Origin: Neocallimastix lanati (nom. inval.) | Lineage: Eukaryota > Neocallimastigomycota > Neocallimastigomycetes > Neocallimastigales > Neocallimastigaceae | NCBI GenBank assembly: GCA_016946835.1 | Contig: JACVTC010000113.1 | Coordinates: forward strand, 427,501-452,500 | Length of the DNA stretch: 25,000 nt | Direction: 5' to 3' | Part shown: positions 1 to 10,518 of the stretch, in pieces | Layout: each line of letters begins with the position of its first letter | How positions within the stretch are numbered: the stretch's first letter is position 1 | The notes under the pieces: generated by a model | The model's input: only the letters and a program-made list of their open reading frames with translations | What the model was told of the DNA's origin: nothing | Databases searched by the model: none | Made by a program: the position numbers and the translations under genes

Positions 1-12
1 TAAAAACATTTG

Positions 13-103
13 ATTTAGAATTTAGAAAATGATAGTAACTCGTTATCATAAAGTATATTAATAAAGTTGACCTAATTATAAACCATAAATTCCTGACTCT
101 TAA
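13..103 (+). repeat. Dispersed direct repeat, left copy (modules A1 and B1)
   Basis: Module A1 (13-40) contains ATTTAGAATTTAGAA and ATGATAGTAACT. Module B1 (59-103) contains TTGACCTAATTATAAACC and TTCCTGACTCTTAA. Both recur to the right: A2 at 1997-2030 with a 6-bp insertion, and B2 at 2604-2648 with 43 of 45 bases identical. The modules are separated by 18 bp here but by about 570 bp in the right copy. They may be edges of an old mobile element or a segmental duplication. Confidence 0.6.
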
Positions 104-130
104 TCGATTAAACGTCTCATCTGACTCTTA

Positions 131-160
131 AAAAGATTCTTAGCAAAAGAATCTTTTGCT
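131..160. other. Overlapping hairpin / palindrome
   Basis: AAAAGATTCTT (131-141) pairs perfectly with AAGAATCTTTT (147-157) across a 5-nt loop. AGCAAAAGA (142-150) also pairs perfectly with TCTTTTGCT (152-160) around a single central A. The two pairings are mutually exclusive. The function is unknown. Confidence 0.6.
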
Positions 161-176
161 GGAAACAATATTATGT

Positions 177-213
<37 letters not shown>

Positions 214-372
214 ATTAATTGAATTTTAAATTATGATAAAAGCTGCTTATTATGTCAATTTAAAAAATATAACTCCAAAAAATATAACAATATTAATTTA
301 ATAGGGAAAAAAAAAACCTTAAACGTATATAATAGCAAATTATAGATCTTCATATAGGAGACTTTAAAATTA

Positions 373-498
373 AAAATTATTAATTTGATACTTTGATAAA
401 TAAAACTCTTGACTATTAGTAATGTAATAAATCTTATACATAAAGGAATCTTCTATTTCCACTCCATGAATATATAAAACACCATTTAATGATATACA
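373..498 (-). pseudogene. Open 42-codon minus-strand fragment (coding-like, no start)
   Basis: Between stops the minus strand reads 42 codons with a mixed composition unlike simple AT sequence, including LNGVLYIHGVEIEDSF and KIYYITNSQEFYLSKY. There is no initiating Met at its head. A weakly similar stretch (SYMKIYNLLLYTFK) follows in another frame at about 313-357. I recognise no family. It may be a relic of a gene or repeat, or chance. Confidence 0.25.
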
Positions 499-619
499 TT
501 AAAAAGATATTTAACAATCATATAAATAAATAATGATTTTTGTTAAACCACAAAATATATTATTTAAAGTATAGTTTGTTTAACTCTTATATATATATAT
601 ATAAATATAAATTACAATA

Positions 620-930
620 ATGGAGGAGATTATATGTCAGAGAGATCCCTTACAAGATAATTTAAAATATAATATTCCAAATATTCAAGGGAAATATAAT
701 AGAATGGTAATTCCTAGCGTGGAATGGGATACATTCTAACTATAATAGCATTATTAAACCTAGTGTTGAAATGGAGTTTAAAAATAACTAATTTAATATA
801 ATCATAATTACATACCTTCATGATGAAAGGTATAATAAAATAATAAATATAAACCATGCGTTAAATACAAATAGATGACCTTTATTCCATCTACAAACTA
901 TACATATTGAGGGCAAGATATTCAAGATGT
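620..930 (+). pseudogene. Broken coding-like region with a duplicated PSVE motif
   Basis: An ATG at 620 opens 39 codons to a TAA at 737-739 (it includes KYNRMVIPSVEWD). In the next frame, 738 onward reads NYNSIIKPSVEMEF before a stop, so the same peptide unit recurs with a frameshift and substitutions. Further on, the + strand reads ITYLHDERYNKII, HALNTNR, a stop, then LQTIHIEGKIFKMFE. Composition is richer than the surrounding spacer. I read this as a decayed repeat-containing gene or element; no family is recognised, and a real 39-aa ORF cannot be excluded. Confidence 0.35.
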
Positions 931-1063
931 TTGAATGATTAAACTTTCTATCATTAATATTTTAATAATGAAAAAATTTCAAATATAATTAAAATCATTT
1001 TTAGAAATTTTTTGATTTTAAAGTGAAATAGACAAAAATAAAATATAGAACTTAAAAAAAAAT

Positions 1064-1086
<23 letters not shown>

Positions 1087-1095
<9 letters not shown>

Positions 1096-1202
1096 TAAAG
1101 GAAAGCTTACTTTACTGATTCCATGTGTCAATTATTAAAAAAAATATATATATTAAAGGAAAGCTTACTTTACTGATTCTATGTATCGATTATTAAAAAA
1201 AA
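1087..1202. repeat. 58-bp tandem duplication (two copies)
   Basis: Copies 1087-1144 and 1145-1202 share TTAAAGGAAAGCTTACTTTA and the following CTGATTC/TATGT segment, differing at about three bases (CC/CT, GTGTCA/GTATCG). Each is flanked by TA-rich runs. It lies inside the decayed region. Confidence 0.85.
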
Positions 1203-1429
1203 AAATTATACTTTTTATTGGAAATGAATAAAAATATGAAAAAATTTTTCATTATTTACTAATAAGTTTAAATGGCTTGATAAATATAATTTAGGTATAA
1301 ATGTTATCAATTTTTATACAACAAAGTTATAATTTATGAAGTACACCCGATATATAATTAACAATTTATGTTAATAGTTATCACTAAAACTTCAAAGTGA
1401 AAATATATATAAAAAGATAGCGCTTATCT

Positions 1430-1632
1430 TCAAAGTGGATTATAATTTGAAAAGTGATGCAAAAAACCCAATATATAAGAGGCATTCATACACAAATTGA
1501 GATGGTATAATATCACCCTTCAAGAGAAAGGTTTCCATCATATAAATGGTATTATATAAATCATATATTATAAGAGATGCTTTAAATACATCTAATATAA
1601 ATGGTGTAATAATATTATATATTTTGTTTTAA
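1430..1632 (+). pseudogene. Second broken coding-like stretch with echoes of the 620-930 region
   Basis: The + strand from about 1430 reads FKVDYNLKSDAKNPIYKRHS, then after stops DGIISPFKRKVSII and MVLYKSYIIRDALNTSN. The piece RDALNTSN echoes NHALNTNR near 855, and the DNA (ATGCTTTAAATACATCTAA against ATGCGTTAAATACAAATAG) is similar as well. This supports a diverged repeat array or duplicated decayed gene on the + strand. The same bases carry a longer open frame on the minus strand (1443-1628), so strand and identity are uncertain. Confidence 0.3.
1440..1628 (-). pseudogene. 62-codon open minus-strand segment, hydrophobic (no start codon)
   Basis: Between TAA codons (1629-1631 upstream, 1440-1442 downstream) the minus strand is open for 62 codons. 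It reads through ITPFILDVFKASLIIYDLY, then MMETFLLKGDIIPSQF and VYECLLYIGFFASLFKL. The first Met pair lies at codon 30, leaving a 33-residue ORF if that were the start. In DNA this AT-rich such a length is uncommon. No family is recognised. It is antisense to the + strand coding-like stretch and only one of the two is likely to be meaningful. Confidence 0.25.
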
Positions 1633-1996
1633 GGGGGAAATTATTAGATTATAAATATATTTTAAGAAAAATTTTTTAACAATATTTAAATTGGAATTGG
1701 AATTAAAGAAATTAATAAAATGTAAAATTATTTTATTCCTATAAAATCAAAGGTTAATTTAGAATTGAAATAGATAATAATGTAATAATATCAAGTTAAC
1801 AATATCATAAAATAGGATAATTTTATCTTCACATTTTCACCAATAAACAATTTATTCATTATAGAACAACTTGGTTTAAGGAGGAATTATAGAATATGTG
1901 AAATATTATGAAAAAATAAGCTTTAAAATGTATTGAAACACATTGTATTATATATAATGTATAAGCCATAATGTATTAATATTATTAAAGTATTTA

Positions 1997-2648
1997 ATTT
2001 AGAATTTAGAATAATTAAATGATAGTAACTAAATACACCTATATTAGCAATGTATGCCTATATTATTATTAATGTTCCCAAAAAGCTATGTTGTTAATTG
2101 ATAAACATATGCATATATTGCTAATATTAACGATAAAACCATATAGTTCATATAAACATAACAGCTATATTGTTAATTAAAATATCAAGTTTTATGGTTT
2201 ATTAAACATTCAAACATATATGGTTTATATATAATCATAGTTGTTTTATTATCAATTAATATAGGCTCCAAATTATTAATAAACATATAGGGTTTTATGC
2301 TAAATATATGTTAAAAACCATGCTGTTGATATATCTATATTTTTTGGAGTCTATATTAATAAATGTTAAAATGGTATGGTTTTTATACAAATATATGCTA
2401 AAAATAGTATGGTTTTAAATGCCCAAAAAAAAACTGAAAATATTGAATGAAACAAATGAATGTTTAAATGAGACCAAGAGAAAGAAGGGGAGTGAGAGAT
2501 CGAGCACGTAACGAAGTGAAGCTGCGTAGAGGCTCGAGATCACCCGAGAGTGAACGTAGTCGAATCAATGAATGAAGTTGAATGAAAATATTGAGGTTAA
2601 TAGTAATAAACTTGACCTGATTATAAACCATAAATTCCTGACTCTTAA
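1997..2648 (+). repeat. Dispersed direct repeat, right copy (A2 ... B2) split by about 570 bp
   Basis: A2 is 1997-2030 and B2 is 2604-2648. The intervening DNA (2031-2603) holds an imperfect inverted repeat (2042-2062 against 2106-2126), a short direct repeat AGCTATGTTGTTAATTG (2084) / AGCTATATTGTTAATTA (2163), recurring AACCAT/ATGGTTT motifs, and the GC-rich island. ATAGTAA stands on both sides (2022-2028 and 2600-2606), which could be a target-site duplication from an insertion; seven A/T-rich bases could also match by chance. Confidence 0.45.
2466..2580. other. GC-rich island in AT-rich DNA
   Basis: Bases 2471-2570 contain 51 G or C out of 100, against roughly 10-20% around them. The island starts purine-rich (AAGAGAAAGAAGGGGAGTGA) and continues with GATCGAGCACG, GGCTCGAGATC and CCCGAGAG; CGAG occurs three times, with short echoes such as ACGAAGTGAA and GTGAACGTAG. 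It does not fold like a tRNA and matches no rRNA I recognise. A minus-strand frame is open through it but reads into an ATT microsatellite, so I do not call a gene. Confidence 0.7.
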
Positions 2649-2900
2649 CAACAACAATAATAATAATAATAATAATACACCACATAATAAAAAATATAAA
2701 TATATATATATATATTTATATATTTATATTTACAACTAAATATAGAGTAAACTGATAGTTCTCTTCAACTACTGAGTTAGTTATGAATTCTTTATATTGA
2801 AATTGTTTTTAACTAACTAATAATAAATATTAATATTTAATGATTAAAAAAAATTTACTCATAGCTATAAAATTTAATCTTAATTATGGATATTATATTA

Positions 2901-2925
2901 TTAATAAAGAAAATATTATTATTAA
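2901..2925 (-). repeat. Inverted partial copy of the 40-bp unit
   Basis: TTAATAAAGAAAATATTATT at 2901 reads on the minus strand as AATAATATTTTCTTTATTAA, almost the AATAATATTCTCTTTATT core of the array that starts just to the right. The opposed orientation could let the array edge fold back. Confidence 0.6.
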
Positions 2926-2934
2926 AAACTTGTT

Positions 2935-3690
2935 TTCATTAATAAATATGAGTATTTATTAACAATAATATTCTCTTTATTAATAAAACAATGTAGCAAA
3001 GTATTTATTAATAATAATATTCTCTTTATTAATGATATGAGTATTTATTAATAATAATATTCTCTTTATTAATGATATGAGTATTTATTAATAATAATAT
3101 TCTCTTTATTTATAAGTATTTATTAACAATAATATTCTCTTTATTAATGATATGAGTATTTATTAATAATAATATTCTCTTTATTTATAAGTATTTATTA
3201 ACAATAATATTCTCTTTATTAATGATATGAGTATTTATTAATAATAATATTCTCTTTATTAATGATATGAGTATTTATTAATAATAATATTCTCTTTATT
3301 AATGATATGAGTTTTTATTAATAATAATATTCTCTTTATTAATGATATGAGTATTTATTAATAATAATATTCTCTTTATTAATGATATGAGTATTTATTA
3401 ATAATAATATTCTCTTTATTAATGATATGAGTATTTATTAATAATAATATTCTCTTTATTAATGATATGAGTATTTATTAATAATAATATTCTCTTTATT
3501 AATGATATGAGTATTTATTAATAATAATATTCTCTTTATTAATGATATGAGTATTTATTAATAATAATATTCTCTTTATTTATAAGTATTTATTAATAAT
3601 AATATTCTCTTTATTAATGATATATGAGTATTTATTAATAATAATATTCTCTTTATTAATGATATGAGTATTTATTAATAATATTTATTA
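2935..3690 (+). repeat. 40-bp AT minisatellite, 18 copies of the core
   Basis: The 40-bp unit joins AATGATATGAGTATTTATTA to ATAATAATATTCTCTTTATT. Its TTCTCTTT core occurs 18 times. A 35-bp variant with TATAA in place of AATGATATGA appears three times, and one unit carries an extra AT. There are no unique spacers, so it is not CRISPR-like. It lies in gene-free DNA about 5.2 kb upstream of the giant gene. Confidence 0.95.
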
Positions 3691-4076
3691 ATTATTTCAT
3701 CATCTTTTTTTATTTTTTTTATTATTATAAAATTGATGATTTCCCATATATATTTAATACAAAATTTAAATTAAATTTTTTAATTATGCTTTTTTTTTTT
3801 TTTTTTTTTTAATTTGATTTTATAATTAATTTGAGATATTCTTATTCTGTATATATTAACATTATAATAACATTATAAATGTCCTATATATTGTATTCTA
3901 TACTGTAATATATTTTCTATATTTTATATTAAATAGTAACTATTTAATAAAAATAAATTAAATATAAAAAATAAAAATATAAAAAATAAAAAATATAAAA
4001 AATATAAAAAAATAATATAAATTTTAAAATAGGACATTTTCATGTAATATCTTTTTAAATATTTATCATTTATTTA

Positions 4077-4111
<35 letters not shown>

Positions 4112-4285
4112 CTTATTTTATTTATTTAAATATCATCTACTACATTTTATAATATAAGCATTTACTTGTTTTCATTAATATTAATAAATGATTATTTTAT
4201 AATAATAATTAATAATAATAGATAATTATAATAGTTATTATTATTATTATTATTTTTTAGATTGTACTCTTTTTGTTGTTTTTAT

Positions 4286-4322
<37 letters not shown>

Positions 4323-5224
4323 CTTATTTATTTACTTGATATCCATAATGTCCAATATCAATCTTAATTTATTATTATTTTTTATTTTTTATTTTAATTA
4401 ATTTTTAATATTTCTATTTTAAGATAAATAAATTTATTATCACTTTATTTGTTTAATCAATAAATATTAAATATTTTGTTTATTATTACTTGAAATAAAT
4501 AAATGGGAGTATTACATTCCAGAAAATGTGGCGCTTTAAAATTTTATTAAATAAGTTAATATATATATAAATAATCTCAAATTAGGGTTAAAGATTATTT
4601 TTTAATTTTTTTTTTTTTTAATTTTATTATTCTTTTATATTTATTTTAAGAATGTATATATATATAATTCTTAAAAAATAACATATTTTTTGAAATTTTC
4701 ACTATATATATATTTATAAATAAAATAAAATATTCTTGAAGGTTTATATATCTTACAAAAAAATAAAAAAATATATTCCTTAAATATTCATTAAAAATAA
4801 AATATTAAAAATTTGAGAAAAGTAAAAAAAAAAAAGAAAATCTTTATATTAATTTTCATGAAGATTAATTATATAATAATCATAAAATTAACGATATTAA
4901 TATAAAAATATAATAATAACAATAATAATGATAATAATAACAATAATAATAATAAAACAATTATTTTGAAATATTTAATTTAGGTAAAAAATGAAATATA
5001 TATATTTTTTTAACAATGATTTAATTTTTTCTTCGATTAGTTTCACTTAAAAGCTTTTTAAATAAATAGTATATTTTATAATTTTTTAAAAAATTTTAAA
5101 TTAAAACATTTTGTTTTTCTATTATTATTTGTTATTAAATTATTTATTCAGAATAATTAATATTAATTAAATAATTAGATATAAATAATAAATAATTAAA
5201 TATATCTTTTTTTTTTTTATCTGA
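3691..5224. other. AT-rich intergenic DNA with short microsatellites
   Basis: No gene is seen. It holds a T run (3790-3810), a TTTTG pentamer array (4082-4107), TTA and TTTA microsatellites (4230-4330) and ATA/AAC runs (4905-4955). The only GC-richer spot is at about 4502-4545 (GTGGCGCTTTAAAA). No promoter can be assigned. Confidence 0.7.
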
Positions 5225-5289
5225 TATTTATTATTTATTATTTATTATTTATTATTTATTATTTATTATTTATTATTTATTATTTATTA
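5225..5289 (+). repeat. TTATTTA heptamer array (short)
   Basis: About nine copies of the 7-bp unit TTATTTA. The same heptamer forms larger arrays at 5922-6147 and 22705-22860. Confidence 0.95.
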
Positions 5290-5921
5290 GTTAGTTATAT
5301 ATATTTAATTATTTATTATTCAGTCCTTTTTGTTAAAAAATAATTAAGAAAATATTTAAAACATATTATAATTTATTTATTTATTTATTATTGTATTAAA
5401 GAATTTAAAAAAATTATGGCTTTAAATCAAAAATGTGAAAGTCATATTACAAAATGCAACACATTCTAAATAAATAAATAAATGAATTATTTTTTTATGA
5501 TATAAACCATTAAATATATATGCTTTATGAATTAAATAATAATATATATAATTATATATATTTTTATCAAAACCAATTAAATATACCATATTTTATTTTT
5601 AAAGTTTTTTAAATTTTATTTGTTACAGTGATCGTAACACAAAATATATTAAAATAGAAATTATGTCATTTTAAATAATAAATTAAAATTAATATATTAA
5701 ATAAATTAAATAAACTTAATTTCTTAATTATTTCATAGATTTAAAGTTATTATTCAATAAATTAATATGAATTCAAATATTTTTATTAATGTTTACATAT
5801 AAAGAAAAAAATAATTTTTTTTTTTTAATAAATATAAACTTTTAAAAATCCAAAAAAAAAAAAAAGATAACAATAAAATTACTATTATAATTTTTTGTGT
5901 AATGTTGAGATTTAATATTGA

Positions 5922-6147
5922 TATTTATTATTTATTATTTATTATTTATTATTTATTATTTATTATTTATTATTTATTATTTATTATTTATTATTTATTA
6001 TTTATTATTTATTATTTATTATTTATTATTTATTATTTATTATTTATTATTTATTATTTATTATTTATTATTTATTATTTATTATTTATTATTTATTATT
6101 TATTATTTATTATTTATTATTTATTATTTATTATTTATTATTTATTA
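5922..6147 (+). repeat. TTATTTA heptamer array, about 32 copies
   Basis: An uninterrupted heptamer repeat. Because 7 is not a multiple of 3, an open frame through it cycles a fixed set of seven codons (Leu, Phe, Ile, Ile, Tyr, Tyr, Leu); the apparent ORF is an artefact. Confidence 0.97.
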
Positions 6148-6250
6148 ATAAATAGTCTTTTTATTATTTATTATTTATTATTTATTAATAAATAGTCTTT
6201 TTATTATTTATTATTTATTATTTATTAATAAATAGTCTTTTTTTTATTTA
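6141..6250 (+). repeat. 40-bp repeat (three copies) at the edge of the heptamer array
   Basis: AATAAATAGTCTTT recurs at 6147, 6187 and 6227 followed by heptamer units, giving an exact 40-bp period. It looks like heptamer DNA captured into a longer unit by slippage or unequal exchange. Confidence 0.9.
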
Positions 6251-6259
6251 TTATTTATT

Positions 6260-7727
6260 ATTAAATTATTTATTATTAATTACTTTTTATTTTTTTTTTA
6301 TGTTTAGGACATTTTATTAATTTCAATATTAAACCAAGATTGAATTTTTAATATAAATAAATAGTAATAAAGTTCTGCTTCATAAATGTATTAAATGTAT
6401 TTGAAACTTAATTTCATACAAACAAAAAAAAAAAAAAAAATTTTAGTTTGAATATTACTTTTTTTAAAAAATAAATAGATAGATAAGATATTAAATTTGA
6501 TTTACACCTAACCTATAACTAATTTTATTTATAACAAATCAATTTTTTAAAGATAATTATAATAGACAAAATAAAATAAAAAAATGAATATATATATATT
6601 TAATTTTTTATTTAATTATTTAATTTTTTGTTTTTTTTTTTCGTCCTTTTCATTATATCCTAAAGTAAATAAAATAAAATAGTTATTGTTGCCTATAGAG
6701 ATATAGATATGCTTCTCCTCCTCTATATAAAACAAACTTTGGAATTAAAGCTTCTTCAAGCAATTAAATTAAAAAGCTCAATTTCAAAATATTTTTTATT
6801 ATAAATTAAACTTTAATTCTGTAGTAAATATATTGTTACTCAATTTTAATTTATGCTAATTTTTTATTGTTATATATATTATATTATATATTTTTATTTA
6901 TATTATATTATAATTTACATAGATAGATTATATTTTTAATATATATTATTTCTATTTTATATATATTATTATATTATATTTTTTATATTTAAAGTTCAAA
7001 CTTTTTATTTTATTAAAAATAAAAATGTAAAAAAAAAAACAACAAAAAAAAAATTTAATTATATGTTTTTATTTATATTTGAAGTTGTTCATAATTTTAT
7101 ATATGAATTTTTTTTTTTTTTATATATAGATTTATATGTTTTATATTTTGAAGAATATTTCCAAACTTTATTCTTTAATATTAATATATATATAAACATT
7201 TTTATTCTTTCATATTTTTTTTTTTGTTAATCTTTTCTCATTTTTCATTTTTCATTTTTCTTATTCTTTTTCTTTTTTTTTTTTTTTTTTTTTTTTTATT
7301 TATTATTTTTCATAAAGATTAAATTTTATAAGTAATAAATAAAAAATAAAAAAAAGAAAGTAAAAGATTATTTCTGAAAAGAAAAATTATAATAATAATA
7401 ATAATATAAATATTAAAGATTAAAAGTATATGTATATATAAATTTTTATTCTTCTAATTAATAAAAAGGATAATTTGTTTATATATATATATATATTTTC
7501 ATTGTATAAATAGGACTTTTTCTTTAAAAAATATATAGATCTTAATTTACAATATATATATATATATATAATGGAAAAATCTTATAATAAATTGATAATT
7601 TTTTTTATATAATTTAGAAAGTAAGCATTCAATATTACTTTATTTTTTTTTTTCTTATGTTTAGAAATAAAATTTTATAATTTATTAATAATGTAAATTA
7701 TAAATATTACATTATTCTATATTTGCT

Positions 7728-7766
<39 letters not shown>

Positions 7767-8933
7767 TATATATATATATATATTTAAATATATCTTTTAT
7801 ATTATGATTTATATATATACATTTTATTAGAATAGTAATCTTTACAAATATAAGAACTTATACCAATAATAAGAAATAATATTTTTAAATTTTAAAAGGT
7901 GTTGTTTATACAATAAAATTGATTAGTATTTAAATAATAATATAAATTCAATTACAATACTAATAATACTACTACTACTAATAATAATAAATATTAATAA
8001 AAAGCAATAAACAAATTTAATATTATAATATTACAAATAATAAATAATAATATAATTATTAAGTAATCATCTAATCATTTTAATATAAACATTTGTTTTA
8101 TTTTATTTTTTAGTTTTTTTTTTTTAAAAAAAATTAATATTTAAAAGTAATTATTTTTTTTTAGTATTAATTTTTTTTATATGCAAAAAAAAAATAAAAA
8201 ACTAAAACAAGAACAAAAAAAAAAAAAAATAAATAAATAAAAACAAAAACCAAAATTTAATCAAAAGAACTAAATAAAAATTTCAACTTTAATAATTGAT
8301 TTAATTAATTTTAAAAATAATATAAAAAAAAAAATAATAATAATAAAAAGAACTGAATAAAAAAATTCAACCTTATTGATTTAATTAAATTTAAAAAGAA
8401 TTCAAAGATTAAAAGTTTTGAAGTTGTTTTTTTTTTCTTTTTCATTTGTAAAAAGTAGAGACAAAAATAAAAAAATTCAAATAACTTTTCAATCTTTTTA
8501 TTTTTATCAGTGAAACTAAAAAGTTTAAAATTCATTTTTTAAAATAATAATTTAAAAACTAAGGATAATAAAGAAATAAATATAAAAATTTTAAATAAAT
8601 TATTTACAATATATAATTTTAAAATAGAAAACTTTTAAAATTGTAGTAAAGAATATATATAAATTTAATACTTTATGTTTTTCAAATTAATATAAAAAAA
8701 AATATTAAATGGTAATATAAGCCTTTTTTTTTTTTTTTTATTATATTTTAATATTTAATATATAATAATAATAATATATATATATTTAAATTTGAAAATG
8801 GGAAGATATTAGGCAAATTTCTATATATTTCAACTATAAACTTTTCAAGATTACTAAATTTTATTGTTTTTATTTATTATTTTTAAAAAAATATATAAAT
8901 ATAGAAAATTTTTTATAATATAAATAGAAGAAA
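6260..8933. other. 5' flank of the giant gene: AT-rich, no gene seen
   Basis: No coding sequence is supported. T runs occur at 7271-7297 and 7730-7763, and a pyrimidine tract with TTTTTCAT repeats at about 7230-7265. TATA-like boxes appear at 6724-6732 (TATATAAAA, in a small GC-richer pocket at 6685-6785) and at 7505-7513 (TATAAATAG). The base just before the start codon is also A/T-rich with AAGAAA at -6 to -1. Where transcription starts cannot be told. Confidence 0.6.
7505..7513 (+). promoter_or_regulatory. TATA-box-like TATAAATAG
   Basis: TATAAATAG is followed by GACTTTTTC and lies 1.4 kb before the giant gene's ATG. About 60 bp downstream is a 13-codon ORF (ATG at 7571), then a GTAAGC donor at 7621 and a pyrimidine-rich acceptor ending TTTAG at 7664. 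That arrangement would fit a long leader with an upstream ORF and a short intron, but in DNA this AT-rich each signal may be chance. Confidence 0.2.
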
Positions 8934-10486
8934 ATGTTAGGTGAAAATAATGAAAATAATGAAAATGGCAGAAATGCTAATGCCGTTAATTCTTCTATTA
9001 ATAATAATGGGATGGTTAGTATGAATAATGTGAATCCGATGATGAATCAAATGAGTCAACAAATGAGTCCTGTTATGAGCCAAGCAATGATTTCAAATAT
9101 GAATCGAATGAGTCAATCTATAAATCCAATGCAAATGCAAATGATGAATCCTGTAGTAGGTAATATGCAATTTCAGATGCAAGCTATGAATTTGAATGGA
9201 ATACCAATGAATGATTTAAGTCAATTACAATTAAATCAAAATATACTTAATAATAATCAAATCTTGTTGGACAATCGAATTAATAATTCCAAAATTCAAC
9301 TTTCTCCACAACAAATACAACAAATTCAATTGCAACAAATTCAACAACTTCAATTGCAACGACAACTTCAACATCTTCAACAAATGCATCAATTACAATT
9401 ACAACAAGTTCAAGCTATTAATAGGCAAAATATTATAAGAAATCAACAAAATCAACAGATTCAAGCTCGGTCATCACAAAATCAACCTAATACACAAAAT
9501 CAACCATCACAAAATCAACCATCACAAAGTCAACCATCACAAAATCAACCAACACCACAAACACAACCATCTCAAACACAACCATCACAAAATCAACCAA
9601 CACCACAAACACAACCATCTCAAAATCAACCATCTCAAAGTCAACCAATACCACAAACTCAACAAGTCTCAAATTCTACTACTACAACCACTACTAGTAC
9701 TAGTACTAGTACTTCCACCTCCAGTAATAATAATAAAAATAAAAATAATAAAAATAGAAGTTCAGTATCAAGTAATGAATCTTCTCATGATTTTTCTTTA
9801 AAGCCAAAACAAATGAAAAATATTGCTAAACGTCTCTTTAGTACACATAGAAAAACAAATAAATCCAATGATAAAAAATCAACTAGTAATACTCATGAAA
9901 TTAATAAGAATAAACCATCTAATATATCTAATAACAATAGTAATAAAACCACTTCCTCTACTACTAATAATAATAATAACAATAACGAAAACAACAACAA
10001 TAATATAGGTAGTAATAACAATAATAATGTTAATAATAGTAATGGTAATAATAATAATAATGGTAATAATAATAATGGTAATAATAATAATGGTAATAAT
10101 AATAATGGCAATAATAATAATGGCAATAATAATAATGGTAATAATAATAATGGTAATAATAATAATGGTAATAATAATAATGGTAATAATAACAATGACA
10201 ATAATTTCAACAATATTATTTTACCATCAAATATTCCAATGCAACAAGGTCAACCTGTAATAATACAAGGTGGTCGTTTATATGCCATACCAAATAATGT
10301 AGCTTTTGCTCAATTAAATCCACAAAATGTAGCATTTCTTATAAATCAACAGCAACTACAATTATTAAATCAACGTCAACGTCAACAATTATTAAATCAA
10401 GTTAATATGATGAACTTTAATAATCAATTACAAGGTCAATTAAATTCTAATAATCCTAATTCTAATCCTAATCATCCTAATCATCC

Positions 10487-10518
<32 letters not shown>

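Noticed and set aside
2464-2685. 73-codon minus-strand ORF through the GC island
   Set aside because: It starts in an ATT/GTT microsatellite, runs through repeat module B2 and only then enters the island. No family resemblance; the openness follows from local composition.
2935-3690. Possible CRISPR-like array
   Set aside because: Units abut with no unique spacers, and the organism appears eukaryotic.
4582-4590. TTAGGGTTA resembling a telomere repeat
   Set aside because: Only one and a half units, with no array.
5902-6195. Open frame of repeated Leu-Phe-Ile-Ile-Tyr-Tyr-Leu
   Set aside because: It is a translation of a pure TTATTTA heptamer array, with no non-repetitive coding sequence.
8311-8535. 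74-codon minus-strand Phe/Leu/Lys ORF
   Set aside because: It is built from A/T runs with no motif, in what is probably the 5' flank of the giant gene.
9300-9460. Prion-like Q/N domain as a separate functional claim
   Set aside because: Composition fits, but Q/N bias appears genome-wide in such AT-rich organisms, so composition alone does not support a prion call.
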